A DNA stretch of 64,000 nt from Saprospirales bacterium (GTDB lineage Bacteria; Bacteroidota; Bacteroidia; Chitinophagales; Saprospiraceae). Positions within the stretch are counted from its first letter, which is position 1; every line of letters starts with the position of its first letter. This document shows, one piece after another, positions 45,359 through 53,224 of this stretch. The notes beneath the pieces were generated by a model. That model saw nothing but the letters and a program-made list of their open reading frames with translations, searched no databases and was not told the DNA's origin. The stretch spans positions 1-64,000 of the forward strand of contig JADJYG010000019.1 of the NCBI GenBank assembly GCA_016719895.1, read 5' to 3'. The position numbers and the translations under genes are program-made.

Positions 45359-46447
45359 ATGGCTACTTCTCAGATCACTGGTTTACCTCCTAAAAGCCCA
45401 ACCCTCGTCGCGCCACCCATTGCCATCAAGAATTGTGTAGGCATCGATGTGAGTAAGGATCATTTGGAAGTTTGTTTTTCTCAAATGGACATCCAACAGA
45501 CGGTACAAATTAAATCTACCCGGAAATTTGCCAATCGACTTGGCGGGTGGAAATCTGTGGATGCTTGGGTGAAGCGTTTGAGTAAAACGAATATTCCCCT
45601 GTGGTTGGTCATGGAAGCTACTGGGGTGTACTACGAAGGAGCAGCCTATTACTTAACGTCCCAACACTACCAGGTGGCTGTTGTACTGCCCAACAAGAGC
45701 AAAAGTTTTATTCAAAGCCTGAATCTGAAGACAAAAACCGATGCGATGGAAGCACGGGCACTGGCTCAAATGGGGCTGGAACGAAAAATGAAAGCCTGGC
45801 GCGGCTTTTCCAAAACCATGCTAACCCTCAAGCGCTTGTGCCGGGAGCGAGAAACTATTCAGGAACACCTGGTGGCTGCCAGCAATCAACTTCATGCTCA
45901 CAAATACGAACACAATGCCGAAAAAAAGACGCTCCAACGCGCCCAGCAACACATTAAATTCCTGCAAAAACAAATCCAGGATATCGACCGGCAAATTGAG
46001 CAAACCTTGGTTCAAGGCCCAGATTTAAAAGCCAAAATTGATAAAGTCTGTACTTTAAAGGGGGTTAGCACCCTAACGGCTGTGACCATTATTAGCGAAA
46101 CCAACGGCTTTGAACTGATTGAAAACAAAGCCCAATTGGTCAGTTATGCCGGCTATGATGTGGTGGAACGGCAATCTGGCTCTTCCATCAAAGGCAAAAC
46201 GCGAATCTCCAAAAAAGGAAATGCGCACATCCGAAGAGCCCTACATTACCCCGCCCTCAGCGCCGCCAGATACGACCCCAATTTACATGCCCTATATCAA
46301 CGCGTAGTGGAACGAAATCCAAAAGCAAAAATGGTAGCCTTGGTCGCTGTTCAACGCAAACTGCTCGTCTTGATCTATACTTTGTTCAAAAACAATATGG
46401 AATACGACCCCAATTACGCAAAAAATAAAACTCCAATACCCAACTAA
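45359..46447 (+). CDS. IS110-family transposase (DEDD recombinase)
   Basis: A 362-residue recombinase. The RuvC-like DEDD domain shows CVGIDVSKDHLEVCF (Asp30), WLVMEATGVYYEG (Glu) and LKTKTDAMEARALAQMGLE (Asp pair). A coiled-coil stretch (~170-220) leads to the C-terminal domain with KGVSTLTAVTIISE, LVSYAGYDVVERQSGSS, GNAHIRRALHYPALSAA and the catalytic-serine region. It is full length and uninterrupted, so the element may be active. Confidence 0.95.
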   Translation: MATSQITGLPPKSPTLVAPPIAIKNCVGIDVSKDHLEVCFSQMDIQQTVQIKSTRKFANRLGGWKSVDAWVKRLSKTNIPLWLVMEATGVYYEGAAYYLTSQHYQVAVVLPNKSKSFIQSLNLKTKTDAMEARALAQMGLERKMKAWRGFSKTMLTLKRLCRERETIQEHLVAASNQLHAHKYEHNAEKKTLQRAQQHIKFLQKQIQDIDRQIEQTLVQGPDLKAKIDKVCTLKGVSTLTAVTIISETNGFELIENKAQLVSYAGYDVVERQSGSSIKGKTRISKKGNAHIRRALHYPALSAARYDPNLHALYQRVVERNPKAKMVALVAVQRKLLVLIYTLFKNNMEYDPNYAKNKTPIPN

Positions 46448-46541
46448 AATAGGCAGGAACAAGGTCCTGCCTACGCTGCATGAACTCATAAGAGTCCTGC
46501 TTATTTGTAGGCAAATCTACTACTTTCTCATGTCAATGAAC

Positions 46542-46861
46542 TTTTTTACCAAAAGCCTTGAGCAAAAATTGAAGAATTATCTTGGGCTATGGCTTGGTTT
46601 TTAACACAGCACCTCGTAAGCAACTCTATGAGCAAATCCAATTTTTTCCGGTTGTTGACTTCTATGATAATTTGCATAGCAAAAAATTAAATCTAAAACA
46701 AAGATCAGGTTTTTCAGGTAATAATCCAATGGAATGTGAGTGTTCGGGCGATGGAGTTTATCGAACTGTTGCGCACGGATCCGCGCTATGTGGCGAATCC
46801 GGGGTTTCGGTTTTCGGCGACGTATTTGGATGGGGGAAGGTGTGGGCGACGCAAGAATCTA
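46542..46861. other. unidentified remnant between IS110 and the toxin gene
   Basis: There is no intact gene. A short plus-strand frame (46582-46878) encodes QFFPVVDFYDNLHSKKLNLK and may be the tail of a lost gene or IS. From about 46735 a GC-richer piece reads MEFIELLRTDPRYVANPGFR in another frame, again without start or continuation. I recognise neither; both look like scars of earlier insertions or deletions. Confidence 0.5.
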
Positions 46862-47476
46862 CTAAAAGTTTTCCCTGACCAGTTGTATCAACCTCTCTTT
46901 GACTTTAGCCCAGGTCACCTTTTTATCAAAAACGACCGGCATTTCAGTCTGCTCCGCATCCTCAAAATAAGTCAGGCTGCGGATAACATGAAAACTGGTG
47001 GAGTGTTTGAACATTTGCTCATACCATTGCAGGACTTGCTGTGGCGGAAATTGTTCAAACAGGTAATACATATCAAAAAAATCTTTTTTGCTGCCCCGCT
47101 TGGTGACGGCATCCAATTTCATCGGGGCAATATCCCGGATATCCGCCATGCAAATGCCTTCCATGCTTACCAATGGAAAAGCGAACGGATATTTGAAGTG
47201 TACGCAATCCACTTTGACCCCCTCCAACACCACAATAAAAATGGTGTTGGTCACTGTAAGCGGCTGTACTGTGTATTTGCCCTGTAAGCTGGCCAGCAAT
47301 TGCTCCGCATCAAACGGCGTATGTGTAAACAAATCCAGGTCAACGGATAAACGGTGTCCCATTTGAAGTGCCAACCCAGTGCCGCCTACTAAAAAGTTAT
47401 TAGCCAGAAAAGGCTCCTGCATCAGAGATTTTAGTATTCCCAATGTACCGGGATCGATAGCGCGTAGGTGTAGCAT
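46862..47476 (-). CDS. AbiEii/AbiGii-family nucleotidyltransferase toxin
   Basis: A 204-residue nucleotidyltransferase-fold protein. The active-site region is FLVGGTGLALQMGHRLSVDL followed by DLFTH, matching the G-G-T and D-x-D pattern of AbiEii toxins, and a later VDCVHFKYPF carries the third acidic position. AbiEii proteins act as toxins of type IV toxin-antitoxin and abortive-infection modules, by transferring nucleotides to tRNA in studied cases. It overlaps the 3' end of the upstream gene by 46 bp, as expected for a two-gene module. Confidence 0.88.
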   Translation of the reverse strand: MLHLRAIDPGTLGILKSLMQEPFLANNFLVGGTGLALQMGHRLSVDLDLFTHTPFDAEQLLASLQGKYTVQPLTVTNTIFIVVLEGVKVDCVHFKYPFAFPLVSMEGICMADIRDIAPMKLDAVTKRGSKKDFFDMYYLFEQFPPQQVLQWYEQMFKHSTSFHVIRSLTYFEDAEQTEMPVVFDKKVTWAKVKERLIQLVRENF

Positions 47477-47736
47477 CTGAATCGTTCGAGTGGTTCATTA
47501 AAGTAGGCTGCACAAAAATGAAGCGCATATTTGTCGAGATGACGCAGGTTCAGCACGACCTCCCGAATGGTTTCTTTGCCGTAACAGGCTTTCAAAGCAT
47601 ACCAATCCGCCAACAGCCCATGCGAAAGCACCCGCTCGATGACATAAGCTTTGCTTTTATCAAAGTCGATCTTGTTCTTTTCGACGTCCCAGAAAAGATA
47701 ATCGCTGAACTGGAGTGCCGTAGGCTGATGTCCCAT
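47431..47736 (-). CDS. probable antitoxin partner of the AbiEii toxin (DUF6922-like)
   Basis: A 101-residue protein: LQFSDYLFWDVEKNKIDFDK, VIERVLSHGLLADWYALKAC, YGKETIREVVLNLRHLDKY. I recall this conserved family as the usual upstream neighbour of AbiEii toxins in Bacteroidota (DUF6922-like, from memory). The helical middle part could bind DNA or the toxin. I chose ATG 47736; codons upstream in frame do not look conserved. Its 3' end overlaps the toxin start, implying coupled translation. Confidence 0.75.
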   Translation of the reverse strand: MGHQPTALQFSDYLFWDVEKNKIDFDKSKAYVIERVLSHGLLADWYALKACYGKETIREVVLNLRHLDKYALHFCAAYFNEPLERFRCYTYALSIPVHWEY

Positions 47737-48099
47737 ATTTATTTCGCAATAGATTCCACAAAAATAAGCCATTTTTTCTTTTCCTGGAATTTCAAACGCA
47801 CCGGCGATGCTTTGATGCCGGCCAGGGGCATCAACCACCACGGCACCCGGCCGGGGTATGTAGCTAGGGTCTGCTGAAAAAGGCTGTTCCATGTTTCATG
47901 CAATCAGGGTTCCTTGAAGCGTTATGCCCATCCATCGGGGTTGGACACGTTTATTTCTGAGGATATTCCGCCTAATAGATTGTATTTCGCCCATAGAATC
48001 CACGCAAGGCCTCATTAGTCGGCGACAATAGTGCATAAATTGGCTTAAAGCCATAGCCAAGAGGCAAAAAAATGCTACGGCGCGGCAGATCATTGACAT
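47737..48099. other. non-coding scar between toxin module and IS4 fragment
   Basis: No intact gene is seen. The part nearest 48100 is probably the 3' untranslated end of the IS4-family element. I could not find a terminal inverted repeat to fix its boundary. The minus-strand promoter of the toxin module should lie in the 47737-47900 part, but no perfect TAnnTTTG was identified. Confidence 0.45.
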
Positions 48100-48462
48100 T
48101 CAAGACAAAAAGATTGCGGCAATCCAACTTTCGGAGGTTGACTGGAGTTTGGCGCGGATTTTATTGAGATTGAATCCGTTCTTGCCTTCTCTGAAAATAG
48201 ACACTTCCGGGGCTTCGCTTCCGTCTTGGTAGCGCTGGGTTGGAATTCGTCGTCGTCGTTTCCACCCTTCGCGAATGGCCAGGATATAAGCAGTGGTAAC
48301 AATGGCCATCATCAACAGGCTTTTGTTCAGTTCCTTAAGGTTTAGGTCTTCGAGGTTGTAACCGTTGGTTTTCAGGTGTCGAAAGAGGCATTCGATTTTC
48401 CAGCGTTTAGCGTAAAGGTGGGCGGCTTTTTGGGCGTTGGGCAGCGTGGTTAGAAAGATCAA
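48100..48462 (-). pseudogene. IS4-family transposase, C-terminal fragment
   Basis: A 120-residue tail of a DDE transposase with the IS4 signature Y-2-R-3-E-6-K (YAKRWKIECLFRHLKTNG) and the following NLEDLNLKELNKSLLMMAIV. The N-terminal ~250 residues, with the two catalytic Asp, are missing: the frame is cut about 10 bp before the right copy of the ~110-bp repeat. It is non-functional. Confidence 0.85.
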
Positions 48463-48472
48463 CGAAACCCTG

Positions 48473-48590
48473 CTGCGAGGCCGGACAAAGCGGCGCTAAG
48501 CCGTAAAGAACGGTAAATTCTTGCCGAATAAGCGGCACAAATCGCGCAAAGCCTTGCTAAAGCCTCCCAAATGGTTAAACTTTCTTTAAA
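48473..48590 (+). repeat. right copy of the ~110-bp direct repeat flanking the accessory island
   Basis: Aligns with 43171-43280 in the same orientation, from CTGCGAG to TTTCTTTAAA, with scattered substitutions and a few small indels. It lies between the truncated IS4 transposase and the promoter of the thioredoxin-fold gene. Confidence 0.75.
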
Positions 48591-48615
48591 GTACCTGCCC
48601 CCTGAGCGTTCCACT

Positions 48616-48647
48616 TTTGGTTTTCGGTTATATCCGTGCTACTTTTG
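48616..48647 (+). promoter_or_regulatory. promoter of the thioredoxin-fold gene
   Basis: TTTG (48616-48619) and TACTTTTG (48640-48647) are 20 bp apart, a full match to the Bacteroidota consensus. Transcription would start near 48653, 26 nt before the ATG at 48679. It probably serves aroC as well. Confidence 0.75.
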
Positions 48648-48678
48648 TTCATCCGTTTTGAATCCAACCAGTTTCGCC

Positions 48679-49530
48679 ATGCGCAAACTCCTCATGCTAT
48701 GCGTTTTCGCCCTTTTGGCGACCATGCTTCCGGCGCAAACCACCCCACGCAACGGTGCGCAGGCCGCGCCGTCGTCCCGTAATCCTGCGTCCAACACCAC
48801 CAAAACCAGAACGGCGCTGAACCCAACCACCTCCAGCCGGACCAGCCTCCAACCAGCGCCGGCCAAACCCCGCACTGTTACCACGACTCCCGCTCGCCCT
48901 GAATCCGGAACCGAAAATGCTACAGCCACCAGCCGTACCGCCCAGCCGGCTAAACCGGCGCCGGCTGCTGGCGCCAAAACCGTGCCGACCATTACACCGA
49001 AGACCGTGCCGGCTACCATGCCGGAACCCCAGCGCCTCAAACAGGAAGAAAAACCGGCGGTGCGCGTGCAGTGGCTATCGGTGGAAGAAGCCCTCGAAAA
49101 ATCGAAAACGGACAAACGCAAGATCTTCATTTATGTCTATACCGAATGGTGCGGCTATTGCAAGCTCATGGATGAATCCACTTTCACCGATCCGGCAGTG
49201 GCCGAATACCTGAATGGCGACAACTACTACGCCGTCAAATTCAACGCTGAACAACAGGAAGATATCGTCTTTAACAACCGGACTTATCACTTCCGGCGGA
49301 ACGGCTCAGGCGGTTATGGCTACCACGAACTGGCCGCCGAATGGCTCAACAACAGCCTGAAATTTCCGACGGTTGTATTTCTCGATGAATCGCTGGAGGT
49401 CATTCAGCCTATTTCCAGTTACCTGAAAGGGCCCAAACTGGAGGCTATCCTGCATTACTACGGCACCAACAGCCATAAGACCACCCCTTGGGAAACGTAC
49501 GAACGCAGATTCAACGGTAATCAGAGATAA
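48679..49530 (+). CDS. periplasmic thioredoxin-fold protein with Pro/Thr/Ala-rich linker
   Basis: A 283-residue exported protein: signal peptide MRKLLMLCVFALLATMLPAQ, a low-complexity Pro/Thr/Ala/Ser linker (residues ~21-125), then a thioredoxin-like domain with the redox motif WCGYC (Cys158, Cys161) in FIYVYTEWCGYCKLMDESTF, and the cis-Pro region KFPTVVFLDESLEV. It resembles Thioredoxin_7/DUF255-like domains, and may reduce or isomerise disulfides in the periplasm. I chose ATG 48679, matching the promoter and signal peptide. aroC starts 2 bp after its stop. Confidence 0.85.
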   Translation: MRKLLMLCVFALLATMLPAQTTPRNGAQAAPSSRNPASNTTKTRTALNPTTSSRTSLQPAPAKPRTVTTTPARPESGTENATATSRTAQPAKPAPAAGAKTVPTITPKTVPATMPEPQRLKQEEKPAVRVQWLSVEEALEKSKTDKRKIFIYVYTEWCGYCKLMDESTFTDPAVAEYLNGDNYYAVKFNAEQQEDIVFNNRTYHFRRNGSGGYGYHELAAEWLNNSLKFPTVVFLDESLEVIQPISSYLKGPKLEAILHYYGTNSHKTTPWETYERRFNGNQR

Positions 49531-49531
49531 C

Positions 49532-50635
49532 TTGGCTGGCAACACTTTCGGCACCCTTTTTCGCCTCACTACCTTTGGCGAGTCCCATGGCCCGGCCATC
49601 GGCTGCATCATTGACGGTTGTCCGGCCGGATTGGAAATTGACCCGGCTTTTCTTCAACAGGAAATGGACCGCCGCCGGCCTGGCCAAAGCGCAATCGTCA
49701 CCCAACGCAAAGAAAGCGACACCGTTCAGGTGCTCAGCGGTGTGTTTGAAGGGAAAACCACCGGCACACCTATCGCCCTGCTCCTCTTCAACGAAGACCA
49801 GCGCCCCGGCGACTACGACCACCTGGCGCAAGCCTACCGGCCCAGCCATGCCGACTTTACCTGGCAAGCCAAATACGGCCACCGCGACTACCGCGGCGGC
49901 GGACGCAGCAGTGCCCGCGAAACCGCCGCCCGCGTAGCTGGCGGCGCCATTGCCAAAATGCTGCTCCGGCACCATGGCATCACTATTAAGGCTTACGTGA
50001 GCCAGGTCGGACATCTGGCGCTCAAACTCCCCTACACCGAACTGAACCTTGCTCAAACCGAATCGAACGACGTACGCTGCCCCGACCCGGTCATGGCCGA
50101 AAAAATGATCCGGCTGATCCGGAAAGTTCGCAAAGCCGGCGACACGGTCGGCGGTGTGATCACCGGCGTTCTACAAAACTGCCCCGCCGGGCTGGGCGAA
50201 CCGGTATTTGACAAACTGCACGCCGACCTGGGCAAGGCTATGCTCAGCATCAATGCGGCCAAAGGATTTGAGTACGGTTCGGGATTCGAAGGGGCAAAAA
50301 TGCCCGGCAGCCAACACAACGACCTTTTCGGCGTTTCCCCCGAAGGGAAGATAATCACCCGCACCAACCGCTCCGGCGGCATCCAGGGCGGTATTTCCAA
50401 CGGTATGGATATTTATTTCCGCGTGGCCTTCAAACCGGTAGCCACAATCCTGCGCAACCAGGCATCCGTCAATATTGCCGGCGAAGCGGTCACGCTGAAA
50501 GGAAAAGGCCGCCACGATCCCTGCGTGGTCCCGCGCGCCGTGCCGATTGTGGAGGCCATGGCCGCCCTGGTGCTGGCCGATCACTGGTCGCGTTGGAAAA
50601 CAAATGGGCATATCTCCCCCACCCTATGCATTTGA
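49532..50635 (+). CDS. aroC: chorismate synthase (TTG start)
   Basis: The last step of the shikimate pathway: converts EPSP to chorismate using reduced FMN. The N-terminal signature GNTFGTLFRLTTFGESHGPA requires the TTG at 49532 as start. Other blocks are CPAGLEIDPAFLQQEMDRRR, DYRGGGRSSARETAARVAGG, RSGGIQGGISNG and GRHDPCVVPRAVPIVE. The 367 residues are normal. Stop and start codons are nearly back-to-back with the gene before it, and the next gene overlaps its 3' end, so translation is probably coupled. Confidence 0.96.
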   Translation: MAGNTFGTLFRLTTFGESHGPAIGCIIDGCPAGLEIDPAFLQQEMDRRRPGQSAIVTQRKESDTVQVLSGVFEGKTTGTPIALLLFNEDQRPGDYDHLAQAYRPSHADFTWQAKYGHRDYRGGGRSSARETAARVAGGAIAKMLLRHHGITIKAYVSQVGHLALKLPYTELNLAQTESNDVRCPDPVMAEKMIRLIRKVRKAGDTVGGVITGVLQNCPAGLGEPVFDKLHADLGKAMLSINAAKGFEYGSGFEGAKMPGSQHNDLFGVSPEGKIITRTNRSGGIQGGISNGMDIYFRVAFKPVATILRNQASVNIAGEAVTLKGKGRHDPCVVPRAVPIVEAMAALVLADHWSRWKTNGHISPTLCI

Positions 50636-51594
50636 CCCACCGCTGGCGCGCCCTCTGGAATCCCGGCATGTACCACGGTTGGGGCCGTAAACGCCGGTAT
50701 TTCGAGGGTTGGTACTACAAACTGGTCAGCGCCGGCGAAACGTCGGCATTTGCCGTGATTCCCGGCATTTCCATGGCGGAGAACGGCGAGCAGCATGCTT
50801 TTATCCAAATTATAGACGGCAAAACTTGCAGCGCCGAATATCACCGCTTCAACGCCAGCGCTTTCCACCCGTCTGACCGGGGGTTTGAACTAAACCTGGG
50901 ATCCAACTATTTCTCGGCCGATAGCATCCGGCTTGATTTGCCGCACGTTTCCGGTGAGATCCGTTTTCTGGAACCTGTGCCCTGGCCCCGAATGTTGGGC
51001 GCCCCCGGTATCATGGGTTGGTATTCGTTTGTGCCGTTCATGGAGTGCTTCCACGGCGTGGTCAGCATGCACCACCGCCTGAGCGGCCGGTTGAACGCCG
51101 GCAGCCGGACCATCGACCTGGATGGCGGCGCCGGTTATATCGAAAAAGACTGGGGCCGCTCATTTCCGCGCGCCTACGTATGGATGCAGACCAACCATTT
51201 CACAGGGGCCGACCGGGCCTCGCTAATGGCTTCAGTAGCGCACATTCCCTGGCTCCGGGGCGCTTTTATCGGGTTCATCAGCGGCTTATGGCTCGATGGC
51301 AGGCTGTTCCGCTTCGCCACCTACACGGGGGCGAAACACTACCTGGAACTTGGGCCGGACTCGGTCACCCTGATATTTAAAGGCCCGAAAACGGAGCTTC
51401 GCATTCAGGCCAATCAGGCCAATGGCGTCGCGCTGCGATCACCGATAGCGGGTGAGATGACTGGAAAAATCAACGAAAGCCTGCAGGCAGGAATCCGGGC
51501 AGAACTGCTGGAAAACGGGAAGCGCCTTTTCGAAGGCACGGCCCAAACGGCGGGACTTGAAGTAGCTGGCGACGTGGACCTGCTGGTATCCTGA
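50626..51594 (+). CDS. tocopherol cyclase-like (PF14249) protein
   Basis: A 322-residue protein related to plant and cyanobacterial tocopherol cyclase: WNPGMYHGWGRKRRYFEGWY, KLVSAGETSAFAVIPGIS, MLGAPGIMGWYSFVPFMECF, GYIEKDWGRSFPRAYVWMQT. In heterotrophic bacteria its substrate is unknown; it may act on a prenylated lipid or be a lipocalin-like binding protein. I chose ATG 50626, which overlaps the aroC stop by 10 bp; a TTG at 50593 is also in frame. Confidence 0.88.
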   Translation: MHLTHRWRALWNPGMYHGWGRKRRYFEGWYYKLVSAGETSAFAVIPGISMAENGEQHAFIQIIDGKTCSAEYHRFNASAFHPSDRGFELNLGSNYFSADSIRLDLPHVSGEIRFLEPVPWPRMLGAPGIMGWYSFVPFMECFHGVVSMHHRLSGRLNAGSRTIDLDGGAGYIEKDWGRSFPRAYVWMQTNHFTGADRASLMASVAHIPWLRGAFIGFISGLWLDGRLFRFATYTGAKHYLELGPDSVTLIFKGPKTELRIQANQANGVALRSPIAGEMTGKINESLQAGIRAELLENGKRLFEGTAQTAGLEVAGDVDLLVS

Positions 51595-51668
51595 AAATAC
51601 GGAAGTTTCCGCACAAGCCTTCGAAAATCCCCAACATACTGTTCACGCCGGCCTATGAACCATCCGGT

Positions 51669-52067
51669 TCACTGCGTCACCGGCTCCACCTTGTACACGA
51701 TATAGTCGGTATCGCCCTGCCAGGGGAAGGCATCCACTTTTTGGCGGTAATGGCATTTGACCAGTTTCCCTTCATATTTTTGCAGTTCTGCGTAAACTGT
51801 GCCGGTTTTGGCCGAAAAATCCCAGGTGCTCTGCTGCGACATCATCATGCTGCCGGCCAGATGCAACTGCCCTTCATAGGTTTTAAATAAAATTCCCTTT
51901 TTGGAAATTTTAAACAAGGTGCCGGACCGCGACCCTTCGCTGATGGTGTAGGTTCGGTAAACATAATAGCCGGTGGCGAATACCAGAAAGCCGGCCAATG
52001 CCACCCAAAGCCCCCGGCGGAGCCATTTGCGGGCAATTACTTTTGCTTGTTCAAGAGTGTCAGTCAT
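51669..52067 (-). CDS. single-pass membrane protein of unknown function
   Basis: A 132-residue protein with a short cytoplasmic N-terminus, one membrane segment (GLWVALAGFLVFATGYYVYR) and an exported domain containing TISEGSRSGTLFKISKKGILF, KTYEGQLHLAG and KCHYRQKVDAFPWQGDTDY. I recall this family in Bacteroidota, sometimes wrongly called 6-phosphogluconate dehydrogenase; no function is known. I chose ATG 52067 over 52121, since the upstream codons are rich in simple ATTGACCACATT-type repeats. Confidence 0.75.
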   Translation of the reverse strand: MTDTLEQAKVIARKWLRRGLWVALAGFLVFATGYYVYRTYTISEGSRSGTLFKISKKGILFKTYEGQLHLAGSMMMSQQSTWDFSAKTGTVYAELQKYEGKLVKCHYRQKVDAFPWQGDTDYIVYKVEPVTQ

Positions 52068-52125
52068 TGTAAATATTTTAATGTGGTCAATGTGGTCAAT
52101 GGGGGGGGATTTTTTATTCACCCTG

Positions 52126-52893
52126 CTACACCCCTTTTTTACTTCCCCAGATTTGCACCTGCAGGCGATCGGTATAATAAAAGCCGTTTGCTTTACACAC
52201 CTCTACAATCCAGCGGCGGCGTCTGGCCAGCAATTGCCGGGTGCTGCCTTCCGGCATCAGCATGATTTTTTCCGGTAAAAGGGCGTACCGCTGTTTCAAT
52301 TCCAGAACTTCCTCCAAATCGTTTTTTTCAGCCACCACAAATTTAAAATACGCTTTCGGGCTTTGCGCAAAAAAACGGCAGGCGACAGGTTTCTCGCGCA
52401 ATTTCCGGGGGTTATTGCTGTTTTCCAATTTAGGCGATACGTTGTATTGATCGACGGCCTGGTCGAATTCGGGCAGAGGCAAAAGCGTACCGTTGGTTTC
52501 CACCTCAAAGCGGTAGCCGGGGCTGATCTGCCGGAGCCGGCGTATCAAGGCAACGAGGGCTTCCTGCTGGAGCATAGGCTCGCCGCCGGTGAGCACAATA
52601 TTCCGGCAAGGAATTTCGGCGACCAGGGCCGCAACCGCTTCCACGGGCAAGCCGGCGATCCACTTTTTTTTATCAAACTTGCGATAGCCCGGACAGACAT
52701 CGTGCCGGTGCTCAAATCGGGTGCCGGTCCAGTTCCAGGTATAATCGGTATCGCACCAGATACAATGCAGGTTGCAGAGGCTGCTTCGGACAAATACGGC
52801 GGGCATGCCCATGCTTTTTCCTTCCCCTTGTATGGAGTAGAAGATTTCAGGCTGGCCGTTCAGGCGCGCGAGTTTGAGTATCGGGCTGGGCAA
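52126..52893 (-). CDS. queE: 7-carboxy-7-deazaguanine synthase QueE (TTG start)
   Basis: A radical-SAM enzyme of queuosine/7-deazapurine synthesis that converts CPH4 to CDG. The cluster-binding cysteines are Cys40, Cys44 and Cys47 (SSLCNLHCIWCDTDYTWNW), preceded by the family motif PEIFYSIQGEGKSMGMPAVF. NIVLTGGEPMLQQEAL is the SAM-binding GGE motif. No ATG is available upstream; TTG 52893 is 14 bp from a -7 promoter box and 15 bp from an in-frame stop, so it is the likely start. The 255 residues are slightly longer than E. coli QueE. No other queuosine genes are nearby. Confidence 0.92.
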   Translation of the reverse strand: MPSPILKLARLNGQPEIFYSIQGEGKSMGMPAVFVRSSLCNLHCIWCDTDYTWNWTGTRFEHRHDVCPGYRKFDKKKWIAGLPVEAVAALVAEIPCRNIVLTGGEPMLQQEALVALIRRLRQISPGYRFEVETNGTLLPLPEFDQAVDQYNVSPKLENSNNPRKLREKPVACRFFAQSPKAYFKFVVAEKNDLEEVLELKQRYALLPEKIMLMPEGSTRQLLARRRRWIVEVCKANGFYYTDRLQVQIWGSKKGV

Positions 52894-52906
52894 AGAATTT
52901 TTTTCT

Positions 52907-52914
52907 CAAAGGTA
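52907..52914 (-). promoter_or_regulatory. -7 promoter element of queE, near-leaderless
   Basis: CAAAGGTA on the plus strand is TACCTTTG on the minus strand, a perfect -7 box. Transcription would start near 52900, only about 7 nt before the TTG start at 52893. Confidence 0.55.
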
Positions 52915-52999
52915 AGCGGCTATTTGAGTTCGGTGCGGCCAGGCGTGCAGGATTGTTTTTATTTGTGCTTTCAAACACAACTTAAAACAGCAGATCATC

Positions 53000-53206
53000 A
53001 TGCTCAAAAACAGGAATAAACAGTTCGCCTTGCTGGTATTGCTTTTTATCGTTGGCCCGGGGATCCATTTTTTTGTTTCCGGCGACAACCACCTCGTCCC
53101 GGCGTTGCGCTCCTACCTGGTAGGGGGGCAAATTGCGTTGGGGACCGCCATAGCGGTTTTTTACTGGCTGAAAAAAGAAAACGGAGGCAAGCAGCAAGCC
53201 TGGTAG
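53000..53206 (+). CDS. small two-segment membrane protein
   Basis: A 68-residue protein with two hydrophobic segments (QFALLVLLFIVGPGIHFFV and LVGGQIALGTAIAVFYWL) and a basic, hydrophilic C-terminus. ATG start at 53000. I do not recognise a family; it could be a membrane peptide of the divergent queE region. Evidence for expression is limited to the clean frame. Confidence 0.5.
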   Translation: MLKNRNKQFALLVLLFIVGPGIHFFVSGDNHLVPALRSYLVGGQIALGTAIAVFYWLKKENGGKQQAW

Positions 53207-53224
53207 GGCACAGGACGCGACCGT

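Larger units (their letters stand above)
45134..46541 (+). mobile_element. complete IS110-family insertion sequence
   Basis: A 28-bp inverted repeat with one mismatch bounds the element (45134-45161, beginning GTTCATTGACATAAGAAAGT; and 46514-46541). Inside are a structured ~200-bp leader, an intact IS110-family transposase (45359-46447) and a short 3' region with a hairpin (46450-46458 with 46465-46473). It sits inside the IS256 remnant. The true ends may lie a few bases outside the inverted repeat. Confidence 0.82.

Noticed and set aside
47896..48099. 67-codon minus-strand frame next to the IS4 fragment
   Set aside because: No resemblance to a transposase tail or other family; more likely non-coding IS end sequence.
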